Made by a program: the position numbers and the translations under genes | NCBI GenBank assembly: GCA_937958185.1 | Contig: CALFFN010000006.1 | Coordinates: 62,001-126,000, forward strand | Direction: 5' to 3' | Origin: an uncultured Neglectibacter sp. | GTDB taxonomy: Bacteria > Bacillota > Clostridia > Oscillospirales > Acutalibacteraceae | DNA: 64,000 nt | In this document: piece by piece, positions 18,001-30,900 of the stretch | Position numbering within the stretch: position 1 is the stretch's first letter | Layout of the letters: the number at the start of each line of letters is the position of its first letter | The notes under the pieces: generated by a model | Told to the model about the DNA's origin: nothing | Seen by the model: only the letters and a program-made list of their open reading frames with translations | Databases searched by the model: none

Positions 18001-18893
18001 CCTTCGATATTTGCGTCGTTATCCGCAGTGGTATAAGTATCCTGGCACTTTCCACTCGCATTAGCGTTCTTCATGATCTGCATACCACCGGCAATAGCGT
18101 TTCCTGTTCCGCTAACGCCGCCCAGCTTGGTTCCGCCTGTGGTATACGTTGAAACCTTAAATTCAGATCTCGTGACCGTCTTCTTTGCACGGAAGGGGAT
18201 CACATAATCCCAATCTGTTCCCGTTGCGCTCTTCTGCTGGTTATTATCTGCATAAGAATAGCCAAACAGGAACTTGACTTTTCCGCCAGCTTCTGTCCAC
18301 GCAGAATAGTTGATGCCATTCTGCAGTGTTCCGCCCAGCGTCTTCCCTGCATAAGCTCCAGCATCCGCTGCCGTAATAGCCACCGTGCCGGTGCCGCTGG
18401 TCGCTCCACTGTTCCTTGCCAAGGCGTTCGGAATGATATCTCCTGCTTTCTCAAATGCCTCTCCATCGAACTCTACCATACATGTCATAGGAGCAATATC
18501 TTCACCACTGGTCATCTTTACAGTGATGTATACGAGCTCTCCCTTTGCAACCGTGCTCTCCTCTGCCTTTGTGGAAAGCACTTCTTCATAGTTGGCAATT
18601 CTGGTAAGGAAAGTCGCTGCGGCAGGGAATACTCTGTTAGAAGTACCCAAAGCTGTAGCCGTCGTGTACTGCCCATACTTCTCCAGGGTGTCTACAGTTA
18701 TAGTTTCATCCTCTCCTGTCGACTCATTCGTAACTGTCAACGGGTTCTTCAGAGCCCCAAACGTCCCCGTCGATTTTAATGTTATTGTTACTTTGTCAAT
18801 TGTTGTTACTGACGCGGCCAACGCTCCCATTGGGACCATTCCCACTATCAGCAACAATGCAAGCAACAATGACACTAGTCTTCTTGCTCTCAT
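15030..18893 (-). CDS. Secreted SLH-domain protein with Ig-like/YDG modules and a cohesin-like N-terminus
   Basis: This 1,287-residue exported protein has a signal peptide (residues 1-26, ending MGALAA). A beta-rich N-terminal region (about 60-280) with the pattern GELVYITVKM...MVEFDGEAFE...KVKFLFGYSY resembles a cohesin fold; this is inference. An Ig-like module (about 450-505, YQWYRGTTKITGATNATYKL), a YDG-type module near 700 (DKNYDGTKTITDDMITVTGG) and an InlB-like repeat near 1035-1070 follow. Three SLH modules (1074-1287) contain ITRKE, ITREE and IQRAE, the motif that contacts pyruvylated wall polymer. Start 18893 has AGGAGG eight bases upstream. It is the last gene of the cluster, 77 bases after the giant protein gene. 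It probably coats the cell and may present partner proteins. Confidence 0.85.
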   Translation of the reverse strand: MRARRLVSLLLALLLIVGMVPMGALAASVTTIDKVTITLKSTGTFGALKNPLTVTNESTGEDETITVDTLEKYGQYTTATALGTSNRVFPAAATFLTRIANYEEVLSTKAEESTVAKGELVYITVKMTSGEDIAPMTCMVEFDGEAFEKAGDIIPNALARNSGATSGTGTVAITAADAGAYAGKTLGGTLQNGINYSAWTEAGGKVKFLFGYSYADNNQQKSATGTDWDYVIPFRAKKTVTRSEFKVSTYTTGGTKLGGVSGTGNAIAGGMQIMKNANASGKCQDTYTTADNDANIEGVSTFVTVTSNDPEIDIVEKTLDPVADQEVVVSISKNGKFASNIAATDFKIVDSTGSAVPSAPAVKIKGTAAGASTATLQIAANDTNLAANTNYKIKVDANKVLTSGGDPMDENPATSYLTSAKTFKIKPAITGTSTISGTAKYGETLTATHNTNATSPKYQWYRGTTKITGATNATYKLTLADVDQTIKVEVTDTALYGKAESAATAAVGKITLTAPAAAGITNVPAILQNATDKTKTGIYTFVAGNGIINSDVVTVSYTATYADVSTAQDVNDVSVALGTTLAGAGAKGYTFAGATVTGVKGTVSPAGYALPATTTDGKTITWGSGKNHISTPSDTSTGTITLTAGEKLTGLTASVGTVSITDADAGTFTYTAPAGAITGLTNVTFTASSASETTLTVTIADKNYDGTKTITDDMITVTGGVAGAEKADFGITASYADETAADGKTATITGTKTEIKVGDTTYKLPATTTGNIKPIDAAVSVNTGTGKIASDATIEQVLTAIKGAAVTVAGVEKTQGTVGDYFTTDSKISDAIKAAYPAVYTAADPGKQPSTETLTNTDAEVQAADELVKGTKFILPADATVGGAALTEGESNGLRITKAADTGLFTVEVTGDVTDAVEIKFNSDANKLTIPAGKTTIDPVEATEEGWDFSSLAGSSIEIELDLSTADVTTGVLFTNVANASSKKLAVTAPINRKGVPASSGVSFDTLGFGKAEYDTADLNSDNKLDALPKVTPKVGLEFRGWSTDGTEAHLVTAETYKPDAEGENTLTAVFRGYMVGNEKSEVRPTANITRKELAKVLVIAAGVYDKDVDYTKDPANLFPDMPHDGWSDNYVACAKKNGIMKGNDLGKGTPNAQITREEAAAMIARVFGVKTSTTDTTDKVNDFDKVSGWAKEYVAALCNNGTINGKPDGSFSGKMNIQRAEAAKMTNIYLGLDDAKKEAIKGDSSIKNPFPDLKGDAMWAYSDLMFASKSVPATFYSDKITVPEAK
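15033..15674 (-). other. Three SLH modules of the 1,287-residue protein
   Basis: The last 214 residues hold three S-layer homology modules. The TRAE-equivalent positions read TRKE, TREE and QRAE. NGKPDGSFSG and GWAKEYVAALCNNGTI are typical module segments. The position at the extreme C-terminus fits wall anchoring. Confidence 0.88.
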
Positions 18894-18971
18894 CTTTCTT
18901 GCCTCCTGTTTCTTGTGTTTATATTTGCTCCACGGATTTCTCCGTCAGTGCCCTTCCTCTAATGGTTCCTT

Positions 18972-21900
18972 TTACCATCTTCTGTCTGTGAACGGGTTCA
19001 GTGCGATATACTCCAGTACCTTCGTGATATCGTCTGCCGTCGTCTGGTAATCTCCGCTCGGGTCTGCAATGTATTGCGACAGTTCTGTGTATTCTGCCTG
19101 CACTGCCTCGCTTGCTCCCTCGGGCGGTACCAGCAGCTGGTTCAACGCGATGACCTGCAATACATAAGTGATATCATCTGCCGTTGTCTGTGTATCTGCA
19201 TTCAGATCGCCCGGCTGGTATGTCAATTTCACTTTTCGGTCTGCTACATACGTTTCTCCATCTTTTACTACAGTGTACCGAATGACATACTCTTCTTTGA
19301 ACCTTGTCACGCTTTCTCCGAATACAAAATACTTTTCGCTGCTGTCACTATGATGCGGCTCGATATAATCCACAGTATCCGTTGCATTTCCTTCCGCATC
19401 GTACCTCTGGATCACGATCGGCGCTCCATCAGCTGCTTCCAACTGCTTCACTTCTACCGTTGCATCTGCCAGCCATGCTGTCAAGTCGTCTCCGGTCAGC
19501 GGCTCTGTAGTTTCAGGCAATTTTACTCCCGACACATTGCCTGCCAGATCCGTATACGGCTTTACATCGGTTTCATAGTTCTGGTAGTTATAGTAGAAAA
19601 TCGTATCCGTGCGGTACTTCGCTATTGCATTTGTGACATCATCTCCTGTAGCTCCGTCCGCGATATCTCCACGTCTCACGAGCTCCTTGTACGCCAGCGA
19701 TTCTGTATCCGCTCCATGCTTCCACAGGTCGCTGTTGCCCTCCGTCAGCTGCAGCGGGTTATCGTCCTGCGTGTACAGGTTGATGGGGACTGCGATGTAA
19801 GGATAGGCTTCGAGGTTGAGCGTGTAGCCGAGGGAAGCATAGTCCGGGCAGGCAAGGAGGGCGTATTTGCCGGTGTTCTCCTGTGTGCCCATGACTTCTT
19901 TCACCAAAGCGTCCCGGTCTTCCTGAGACGTAGAGGCATCCAGCAGCTCAGCGATGGGCTTCCAACTGTCTCCGTCCTTCATACCCAGTACCCAACCGAC
20001 AAAGTCCTCATCATACGGAGCTTCGGGCAGTTCCTTCATGCGACCGATCTTGTCTTCTTCCGGCTCGGTGGAATCACCAAGATAGAAGGTATAGCCGTTT
20101 TCGTCTAAATCCTTCACCATATTCAGCAGGTCCGCTTCGGACAGGATCATGCCTTCGGTGAGATTCAGCGTGGTAGGTTCTTCCACACGGCTGATGACCG
20201 TATCGGACTCGCCGCTCTTATCCCCCTCCTTGATGCAGAAGTAAGCGGTGTACTGCTTGCCCGTTGCAGGCTGGCTGATGACGGCTTCGCCGTTCTTATT
20301 GACTACATCGGGCAGGACAAACGACATCTTGTACGTCGTCTTCCACTGACCACTATTATAGCTCGCCATCCAGCAACCGTCAATATATGATTTGTCGATT
20401 TTTATCAATTCTTCGCCTGCACCCATGACATAGTAGTCCGAGCCGGTAGCGCCAAGAGTCAGCACATTTCCGGTGGAACTGGTCACGGTAATGACGTCGG
20501 GGCAGAAGTTCTTGACGCCCGTATCTCCGTCCCATGGAGCATTGGGAGTGACAACGATGGGATTGCTGCTTGAGGAGCCCGCGCCAGTGGTGATCTGTAC
20601 GTAATCGTCCACGTAGGTCTGCGTTTCCGCGTTGAAGGGAGCGTCCATGGTAACGGGATAGGGCTCGCTTTCCAGACCGTACCGCTGGCGGGTGATATAT
20701 GCCACACCGCCCTCTACCGGCAGATAGCTGAGAATATCGTTTATCTTCAGGGACACTCTCTGCTCCGCCTTGGGATTGGCCAGGCGTTCATGCAGGAACT
20801 GACCCACCAGCTTGAAGCTGTTCTCAGAATCTCCTCTGGCGTACACGCGAATGGTATCGCCGTCCTCCAGCGCGCCGTTGGCGTCGGGATCCTGCTGCTG
20901 ATAGGTGATGGTATCCGCTTCCGTGCCGTTGTTGTTGGTCACTGTGAAGGTCAATCCGGCCTCCGCCGAAATACTGGTGGAGGGATAGCCGATAGCACCC
21001 TCCGCGGTGTATTCCTTGCCGCTTACCGTGATGGTCGCGCGGAGGACCACAGACCTTGCGCCGTTCATTGTGACGGTCACGGTCTTGTAATCGTCGCTGG
21101 GCGCTAAGCCTACGCCATTCAGCGTGTTGCCGGGATAAGCGCTGACCTTCGTCCATGTGTTCTCATCGCCGGTAAAGGCAGGCGCGGCAGTCTCGTCGCC
21201 GTACTGATCCAGGAACTTCATTGCAAGGTCGCCGGAGAGCTGTGTCTCCTTCAGGACCTTATCCTCCACCTTCAGGAAGGTAAAGGTCAGGTCATCGCCG
21301 GTGATCTCGCGCTTGACGTTCAGCGTGTACCTGCCGACCTTGCCGTTTGTGGACTTCGCCTCGATCAGGTATCTGCCGGAGACAGCCTCGCTGGTGAGGG
21401 TCAGCACACCGCTCTGGTCGATGGAAATTCCCTTGGGTCTGCTCTGGACGCTCCAGACAACGGTAACGTCCTTCATTTCATTGTCGTCCTGGTCAAAGGC
21501 AGTCGCCTTGAACTTCGCGGTGGCTTCGCCGGGCGTGTCTGCGTCCTTCATCGTGGGCACAGCCATGGAGCGGTCCTCGTTCACGCCGGAAACAGCGTCC
21601 ACGCGGATCCAATCGACCTCGGCGGGCGTATCTGCCGGCTCGACCGTAATGGTGGTCTCGCCCTCGGGGAACTTCCCGTTCTTCTCTGCCGAGCCCTTGA
21701 CCTTGACGGAAGTCGCGCCGCCCAGGGTCAGGGTGTCGGTATCGTTATCCACAGAAGGCGCTGCTTCTGCGGGCTGCCAATCGTTCTCGTCGATCCAGTA
21801 GGTGGCGTTATCCGCGTCGCCCATGTAGCTGCCGTAGGAATCCAGGAAGCCGGCATGGAGCTGCACGGTCTCCTCGCCCTCTTTCGCAGCGGAGGGAGTG

Positions 21901-24900
21901 ATCTGCAGGCTTGCGATCTCCTGATATTCCTTACCGATGATATTCAGGGTCTTCGTTTCGGTCAATCCTGCGGCGGACACGCTCAGGGTAGCGGGACCGG
22001 TTTCGGCAGTGTCGTAAACCGTGACGTTGCCGTTTCTGTCCACATCTACGCCTGTCACGTAGGGATCGATCGCCCATACCATGTTGGACACATTGATCCT
22101 GCCGCCGAACTGATCTCTGACCTCCGCGCTGTACTGGGCCGTGCCGGGAGCGGTGATCGTATCGCTGCCCTTCACGTCCAGACGGGTGATGACGATATCG
22201 GTCGCCACAGGCTCCTCATCGGAAACCGTGATCTCCTGCACATCGTAGCTGCTGCCGGAGGTCGCCCTTACGGTAAACTTCTCTACGCTGTCGGCAATGA
22301 CCACAACGCCGTTTTCAGATACGGTCACGCCCTCGGTCGTCCCTTCCTGCGTCCATACAACAGGCGCGCCGGTGATCTCATCGCCGTACTGGTCGAGAAC
22401 CTTTGCCTGTAACTGAGGCGCGGTCCTGTTGACTGTAGTGGTGAGGATCTCTACCGTTGTCACCTGGGAAGCGTCATGGTTCGCATACACGCTGACAGAG
22501 CCGGTTGCCGTCTCTGTCCCGTTGCGGGTCGCCGTCAGGGAAACCTCATAGGTCCTGGCAGGGGTCCCGGCGGGTACGGTCAAAACGCCGTCCGCTGCGC
22601 CGGTCCAAGCCAGTGTAACCGCCGTATCCGCGGTCATATCCGTGCCGAACTCGCCGGTCAGACGGTACGTTACCGGCACCTCCAGATCGTTCTCACCCGT
22701 TGCGGGAACGACCACGGGGCTTTGAGCGGTAAGCTCGGCAGTCTTCAATGCTTCTTCGCTGAGCGTCTTGCTGCTGACAGTCAGCTCCGCCTCGTCCTTT
22801 ACGGAATCGGACAGTGCCGCGCGGACCGTGAAGGGGTCTCTGTGACCGTTCAGGGTCAGCTTGCCGCCTGCGGTCAGCTGGACGTCAGGCACATTTTCGG
22901 TCACCATGGACCAGATCGGCGCAACGCCTGCGGGCTGCGGGATCTTATTCCCGTACTGATCCAGATAGTTTACCTTTAACTGGAAGTCTGTGCTGTCGCT
23001 GGGCACGGTAGTGGGATCGATCTTGATGCCCATGCAGACGCTGTCTTCCCTGACGATATCCAAAGGCTCAGCCTTCGCGGAAATGCCTGTGCCGCGGTCA
23101 GTGGCGGTAACGGTGATATTCTTTGCCTCCAGAGCCGTGGAATCCACAGTCAATACGCCGTGCAGACCCGTGCCGGACACGGTCACGCCGGCAGGAGCGT
23201 TTTCTCCGCCCCAGACCAGGTCGGGCGTGCCGGAGATGGGACGGCTATACTGATCGAGGACCTCCGCGGTATAGGCGACATTGGTGCTGCCCGTTACGGG
23301 GATCGTCACCGCGCCGCTGCCGGTATTCCTCTTCACCTTCATGCTGTTCACCCTGGGAGCTTCATCAGAGATGGAGAGGGTCTTGACAGCAGGTTCGCTG
23401 CCGTCCGCCGTATAGGATACGGTCACGCCGGTCAGTGTCTCGTCAGTGATCTTCAAAAGACCGCTGTGCTCTTCAATGGTAACAGCCTCAGAGATGGGGG
23501 AAACGATCTTCCAGCTGCTGCCCAGCGGCACATAGCCGGAAATTTCCTGATGGAACTGGTCGTAATGGATCGGCGTCAAAGTGGTATCCACACCGCGTCT
23601 GACAGCAGATTCCAAAATACCTACGGAAGCAAGCCGGATACCCTCGGAAGCATCATATACCAGCTTGAAGGTCACGGTAGCGCTTACGTTTGTGGCGTAA
23701 TCGCGTACCCGCAGCTTGATGTTGGAGCCTTCCGCCGTGCCCGCAGGGATCTGTACCGTTCCGATCTGGCTCTTGTCCTCCTGCAGGGCGCTGGTCACCG
23801 TTACGCCGGTGGGTTCGCCGAACAGCTCCCACTTGGCGGTCTCGGGCAGGTCTATCACGTTTTCGTACTGGTCATACGCCTTGGCGTTGAAGGGCGTCAG
23901 GCTGGTCGGGTCGGTAGAACTGATCTTCCCGGTCTCAGGTCCTGTCAGCACGATCTTCGCCAGATGTGACGCTTCGCCTCTGGTGATGGTGACAGTCTGC
24001 TTATTCTCCTTCTCGCTGCCGCCTTCCGTATAGGTAACAGTGGCAGGGAAGGTAATGGACTGCACCTCCAGGGGGATCACGCTGAGTGTCTTCGTGCTTT
24101 CGTTGTAATGGAGCGCCGCTGCCTGCTCTTCCGTCAACTCGGGCTGGGTGGTCAGGTTTTCCAGATCCACCGCGATCTTGTAGCCGGCGGGCAGATCCAT
24201 TTCGTCTCCATACTGATCCACGCCGACCGCGCTGAGTGTGACGGATTCCGCGTCTGGCGCGATCTGCGCAGGCTTTACCACAACACTCGTCAGCTTGCTT
24301 TCCTGACGCAGAATGGTAAAGGTCTTCGTGCCGGACACCTTGGTGCCGTTTTCCAGAGCGGTGATCGTCACCGTTTCAGCTGCCTTGGCAGTCTTGGGCA
24401 CGGAAACAGTCACTCTTCTGGTGGTGCTGTCCACGGTGCAGGTCACATCGCTGGAAGCGCCGTCCAAACTCCATGTAAAGCTGGGAGTATCTATGTTCTT
24501 GCTCTCTGCCTGGAAGGTCAGAGTAACAGGGTTCTTTCCTGTCGGCACAGTGACGGGTCCTTCCGTCTCGCCTTCCTTCAGCACTCTGGTCACAGTGACA
24601 GAGGGCGTCAGGTCGGGCAGCGCGGAGGAACGGTCAAAGGTGCCGGTCGCCGTAAAGCGTCCGTCGCTGGTTTCCGCCGTTACGGATACCTGTGTGGCAT
24701 CACAGAAGGTCAGCAGACCGCTGCTGGAAACCGTGGGCGCTGCCGGTGTGACAACGGCGGTATCCATCACTGTCTTTGCCGTGTCGATCTCAAATCTGGG
24801 CGTAATGCCGTCCGGCTTATCCATTTCCGCGCCGTACTGGTCGATGTACTTCACGACCAGCTGGATGATCCCCTCATCGGTATCTCCTGCCTCCAGCGTA

Positions 24901-27900
24901 ATGCCGGAAAGCTCGGACGCCTTCCGCGCCAGATTGATTTCCGTATAGCCCGAGGCTTCGCCATAGGCCGCGGTGATCTTCACGTTGTTCCTGGCAACGG
25001 CGTTGTTGGAAACCGTCAGGATACCCACATTGACGTCTTCCGGCGAATTCTCCATATTGGTGCCGTTGATGGCGGGGTCTGTCTGCCATGTGACGGCGGC
25101 GCTTTCGTCCAGAACGATCACGTTGCCGTGGTCGTCCAGAACAGTGGCGTTAAAGCCGTATCTGTCCTGCCCGGTAATGGGAATGTAGATCGCGCCTGTG
25201 CCCTTCAGCCTGGTGACCAGAACCTCCTGAGCGGTCTGGGGCTTTACGGTGTACTCATCGTCGCGCGACAGCGACTTCGCCGCGTTCTTCCCGCCCGCCG
25301 TGACCTTGACGTTCACCCTATCCACATCAGTGGGAACCTTCATCACGCCGTTATGGGCGTCCACAAACTCCGCCGTCTGAATCTCATACCCCTCCGGCGC
25401 GTCATCGGGCTTCGTGCCGCTCTGGTTCTCGATCGTCCACAGCGCGTCTTCCGGAGTGGGCATCAGCTGACCGAACTGATCCAGGTACTTCACGCCCAGA
25501 GTCAGGGTAACTTCACCGTCGTCCTTCCTGGGCAGGGCGGTAGAGGTGATCTCGATCTTCGTCAGCACAGGAGTTTCCGCCGTCAGCGTGACCTGCTTTT
25601 TGCCGGTCAGCTGCGTATCGGAGGAAATATTCAGCTTGACCTGGACAGTGTCCTCCTGTGCCGGGGTCTTGGCAGCGTATGTGACACGAACGTCGCTGTT
25701 GCCATTCTGTGCGATCGTGCCTGCGGTGGTGCTCCAGCTGTAGGTCCCGGCTGTAAACGCCATCTTTCCGCCGTACTGGTCGCGCAGGGTGCTGATGAAG
25801 TTTGCGCCTGTCTCCGCAGTGGTGCTCAGGTTCACCTTGTCGGGACCTGTCACTGACAGGAAGGAGGCCTTGGCAGGCTCATCGCCTACCCGAATGGTCT
25901 TCTTCGCGTTGTAAGCGGTGCCGTTCAGCAGGATATCTGCGTTGACGTCGATTTCAGCGGCGTCGCCGGAAGACAGGGTGCTGTCGTTGTTGCCGCCGTT
26001 TGCAAAGCTGGGCTTCACTGCGTCCTCCGCGGTAGAGCGCATTCTCTCACCGGTCACAGTCCAGGTGGAGACCACACCGCTGGCGACGCTCATTTCCTGA
26101 CCGAACTGATCCTTCCAGACCAGCTCCAGCTGAGTGGAAGCGTGAGGAGCGACCATGTCGTTCCTGATCTCCACAGTGGAAACGGTGGAAGCCGCCTTTG
26201 TCAGGGTCAGCCCGATGGTATCGAACTTGGCGCTGACCGGCTCGGTGGCAACGATGGTGATATCACCCGCCGAAGCGTTGCTCTTGACCTTTACAACGCT
26301 CTGGGTGTTCTGCGTCTTCTGGACCTCCACGCCGGCGGGAATGCCTTCGACCTGCCAATCGCAGGAGCGGTCCAGAATGATATTGTTATTTTCGTCCAGG
26401 ATCCGTGCGCCATAGATCAAGACGGGCTCGGCTTCTGTCAGGGTGGGAACCGCCACGCTGGTGGAGCCGTAGATCTGGTACACTTCTACGCGGTCAACCT
26501 TTTGTACCAGCGTATCGTCCACCACGATGGGCTGATCTGCGGAGGATATGCCGTCTGCCGTGACCTTTACGGTCACATCGGACGCCGTACCGGGATTCAG
26601 AATGCCGTCCGCTGTGAGATACGCCGTCTGGCGCTGGGATTCTTCCCCGGTCTGAGTCTGCCCGACCAGCGACCAGCTCACATTCGACACCTCAGAAATG
26701 GGGTTTCCGAACTGATCTCTGTATTCCGCAGTAAGCTGTACGGTCTTTCTGGGCACCTTACGGCTCAGCACCACAACGGAATCCAGTCTGGGCGCCTCCT
26801 GCCGGAATTCGGCGCTGCCGGTACTGCTTACTCTCCTGCTGGAAATGGTCACGTCTACGCCTATGCCGACGACCTTCGGATCCGCTCCCTGCTGGGCAAG
26901 GAGCTCGCCCTTGGTATTGTCGGGCACGCTGTATTTCTCCACAGCAGCGGTCATCTTCCAGCTTTCACTGTCCCTTTCACCAGTGGGCAGCATTTCATTG
27001 CCGTACTGGTCCCTGGCAACATAGCCGAACTGGGTCGTAGTGTCGCCCTTGCTGTTCAGAGTGACAATACCCTCGCCCAGGTGGTGGACCGTAACTGTGG
27101 TAAGGACGTTGTCATAGTTGAGTTCGCCCTCATGCACCACGGTCAAGGTCTTCTGCGCCTGGCAAATGGGGCTGCAGCTGACCTGCACATCTATCGTGCT
27201 GCCTTCATAGCCGCTGGTCAAATCCAGTCTGCCGTCGCTGGTAAGGACCACGCCCACAGGCGCGTCGCCTGCGAAAGACCACAGTGTGGTCGCGGGCGCC
27301 GCCATGGCGTCGCCATACTGGTTGATATACTTGGCGGTCAACTGAGTGACAGCCTTGTCCTTGACCTTTTCAGAGGTGATCTCCACCGCCTCCACATAGC
27401 TTTCGGCATGGATCAGCTTCAGATTGGCATAGCCGCTTACACCAGTAGCGGTATCGATCGCGGTAATGCGGACTTCACCGGGCGTAGCCTTTGCACCCAC
27501 GGTAACGGTGCCGTCGTCCTCGTCGATAGTAACGCCTGTCGGTGTGCCTGTCAGGCGCCAGATCAAATCGTCGCTGGGGATCACGTCGCCGAACTGGTCT
27601 TTTACCACTGCTTTATACGCTACCGTGACAGGGGCGTTAGGCAGAACGGTCACCACATCGCTGTCGCCGGACACGCGAATCACTTCAATGGTATAGGCGT
27701 GGCTGCTTTCCGCAGGTTCACTGGTAATGCGGGCTGTGGCGATCAGCGTGCCGTCCGTCGTTGTGATCTCCGCCTGCACATCGGCATAGCTGCCGGGAGC
27801 GGGAATAGACAAATCGGCAGTATCCCCGTGAGGAAGCAGAGCGGCTTCTTCCGTATCGGAGACGACCGGCTTCCACTCCACGCCAGTAACGGAGGCGGGC

Positions 27901-30900
27901 TTCGCCATTTCCTTGCCGTACTGGTCATAGTACACCAGATGGATCTGACCGCTGCCGTTCTTCACGGCCTTTGGCTGAATATCGACGGAGGTCAGCACTG
28001 CGGTTTCGTCCGCTTCTGCCTTGATGCGGGCACTGCCGCTGATCATGGAGTCTGCCTGGGTCAGGGTGACCTTCACATTAGCGGGAGCTGCGCCGGCATT
28101 GACTGTCAGCGTTGCCGTACCGTCAGCATTCTCGGTCAGGACCATATTGTGGTCGCCACCGGTCATGCCCCAATAGGTATTACGATAGGGCGCGCTCATT
28201 TCCTCGCCGTACTGGTCCAGGACCTCAGGCGTGATGACCGCCGTAGCTGCCGCGCCGCTTCCGGAGGGGATGGTAAGGGTCTCGGGAGCCGCCGCCAGGG
28301 TAATGCTGTCAATTCTGGGGAGGTCGCCCTTGCTGAGCTTCTTGTACACGGTAGTGCCGCCGATGACGACTTCCACCGTAACGCTCTCGGTATCTGCCTG
28401 GCTGTAGTGCAGCACATCGCCTTCCATGTACACCTCGTCGGCTGTACCGCCCACAAAGGTGAACACATTAAAGATCGGTGTGCCCATGCCCTGCATGGGT
28501 CTGTTGTACTGGTCTACCGCGGTGGCGGTCAGGGTGATCTGATCTTTGGTGGGATTCAGCGCCGAGGGGGACACAATGATATCCTGCAGATGAGGCATAC
28601 CGTAGATGATCTTCAGATCGGCTCTGCCGCTCTTTCTGGTATCCCGGTCGGTAGCTGCCACCTGATAGGTGCCTTCGGAAGCGGAAGCGCCTACCGTGAC
28701 AACGCCGTTCTGATTGATGGCAGTGTCACTGGGCTCGCCCTCCAGCGTCCAGGTTTCGTCAATGGGGAAGCTGTTGCCGTACTGGTCCTGTCCGGCAGCG
28801 GTATAGGAAGCCACTGCGGGTCCGATCACGGCTGCCGCGCCGCCCACCTGTTCGACGATGATATTGTCCAGAGCGGGATCTCCCAGCTCTTCGATAGTCA
28901 GGTCGCCTGTCCCGGTGGCGTCGCCCGCGGTGATCCTGATCCTGATGAGAGCTTCTCTGCCGTCCAGCCGCTCCGGCTCGATCTCTTTTACAGTCAGCAG
29001 GCCGGTGTCGGCGTCCAGAGAAATATCGTCAACGAAATCAGAGCTTGTGTAGGGGTTCGTCCACTTGGTCGCACCCAGATAGGTCATTTCCTGACCGTAC
29101 TGGTCATAATACAGGGCGGTCAGCTGGGTGGTCGTGCCGGGGCGCACCTTCTTCTGCTGCAGACCTGTGGAGGTCAGCACGCTTCTTTCCTTACTGGTAG
29201 CGAAGGAAGCTTCACCATACACATCGCCAATGGCGGCACGTACACGGATCACGTTCTGCACAGGGGCGTTGGGCTTAATGGTCACAACGCCGTCCGCCAC
29301 AGTGATGCTGTCCGGGATCATCAGATCCTGCATGCTCCAATCAGGCGTCTGGTCTTCCATCATTTGACCATACTGGTCATAGACGGTCGCCTTGAACGTC
29401 AGGCTGTTGGTCTTCTGCTCCAGTGTGGGAACAGACATGACAGCGCTGCCGGAGATACGCTTGACATTGATCTCAGCGGGCTTGGGCTCGCCCAGGTCCT
29501 TGACCGCCAGGGTCTTGGAGGCGGTCTTCCCGGAGGCGGTATCGGTCACGGTGACTTCCACCTGCTTCAGCGTGCCGTCATAAGTGAGCGTGCTGCCGCT
29601 GAGGGTAACATTGCTGCCCTCGGGTTCTACATGATCGGGATCAAAGCTCCAGGTAAAGTCTCTTCCTTCCATCTCGTCGCCGTACTGATCCTGTGCGATG
29701 GCAAGCAGGGTCACGCTGGTCTGGCTCTTGGGAAGAGAGGAATTCTTAATGGCAATGGACGCGATCTGTCTTGCTTCTCTGCGCACAGTCAGCACATCAA
29801 AGCCGGACACACCGTTTTCCCTTGCGGTGGCAGTCACCTTGATGCCGATGGCGTTTTCCGCACCGGGTTCCACGGTGACGACCGCGCGGGAGGGATCGGT
29901 CTTATCGGGCGCAACGGACACGCCGGAGCCTGCGCCGTTCAATGTCCAGACAACATCGTCCTGGCTCAGCACAATGGGGTCTCCCGCCTGATCGTAGCAT
30001 TTCGCTTCAAACACGGCGGTCTTGCCCAAAGCGCCTGTCCCCAGCGCCGGTACGATGATATCATCGGTGCCGTCGATCCTGGTGACCTCGATCTCCTTGA
30101 CGTAGCTGTCGCCGCCGATGGGCAGCGTCTTGTACGCGGAAACCTTCCCGGTGCCGTTGTCCTTAACATTTACGGTAACATAGGTGGTGTTTTCGGACAG
30201 GGTAAGCTGTCCTGTCATCTCATCAATGGTGGCGGTATTCTCCGGCACGGAGGACTTCAGCGTCCATCTGGGAGACGCCGCCTCATAGTTCATTTCCGAA
30301 CCGTACTGATCCAGATATTTCGCGTGCAGCGTGGGCGTCAGGTTCCCGCCGGGAATGGCGTCCTCGCGCACTTCGATGGTCTCAAAGGTAGATTCATGGC
30401 GTTTGGTCCTGGCTTCTGCCGTGCCGAACGCGCCGGATGCTGTCTCCGTCGCAGTCACGCTGATGGTCAGGTCGTCCGCCGTAACGCTGGTCACGGTGAC
30501 TACACCTGTGGACTCGTCAATGGTGACGCCGGGATAGCTGCCGTTCAGCTTCCAGAGGATCTCCGGCGTTCCCGTAATGGGGAACTCATCTCCGTACTGG
30601 TCCAGATATTTCTTGATGGTATGGCTGTACTGGTTATCCGCCATGCCCGGCTCAGGTACGGAAACAGTCTTATCGGAGGGCACCTTCTCCAGCACCAGAG
30701 AGGTCAGATATCTCTCCGTGCTGCTGCCGAAGGTCATGGTGGCGTTGGGAGAAATTTCCTTTTCGCTGTCCTCCACATATACTGTCATGGAATTCGCGCC
30801 ATCATAGGTCAGCGTGGCGGTATTCTTGCCTTCATCGGGAGTCAGGGTCGCCGAGTTTTCAGGATTCAGCGAAACCATGGTCCATGCGCAGCCCGTGGGC

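Noticed and set aside
18932..18945. Short hairpin (ACGGA/TCCGT) between the giant gene and the SLH gene
   Set aside because: Only five base pairs and no U-tract, so it is not evidence for a terminator between the two genes.
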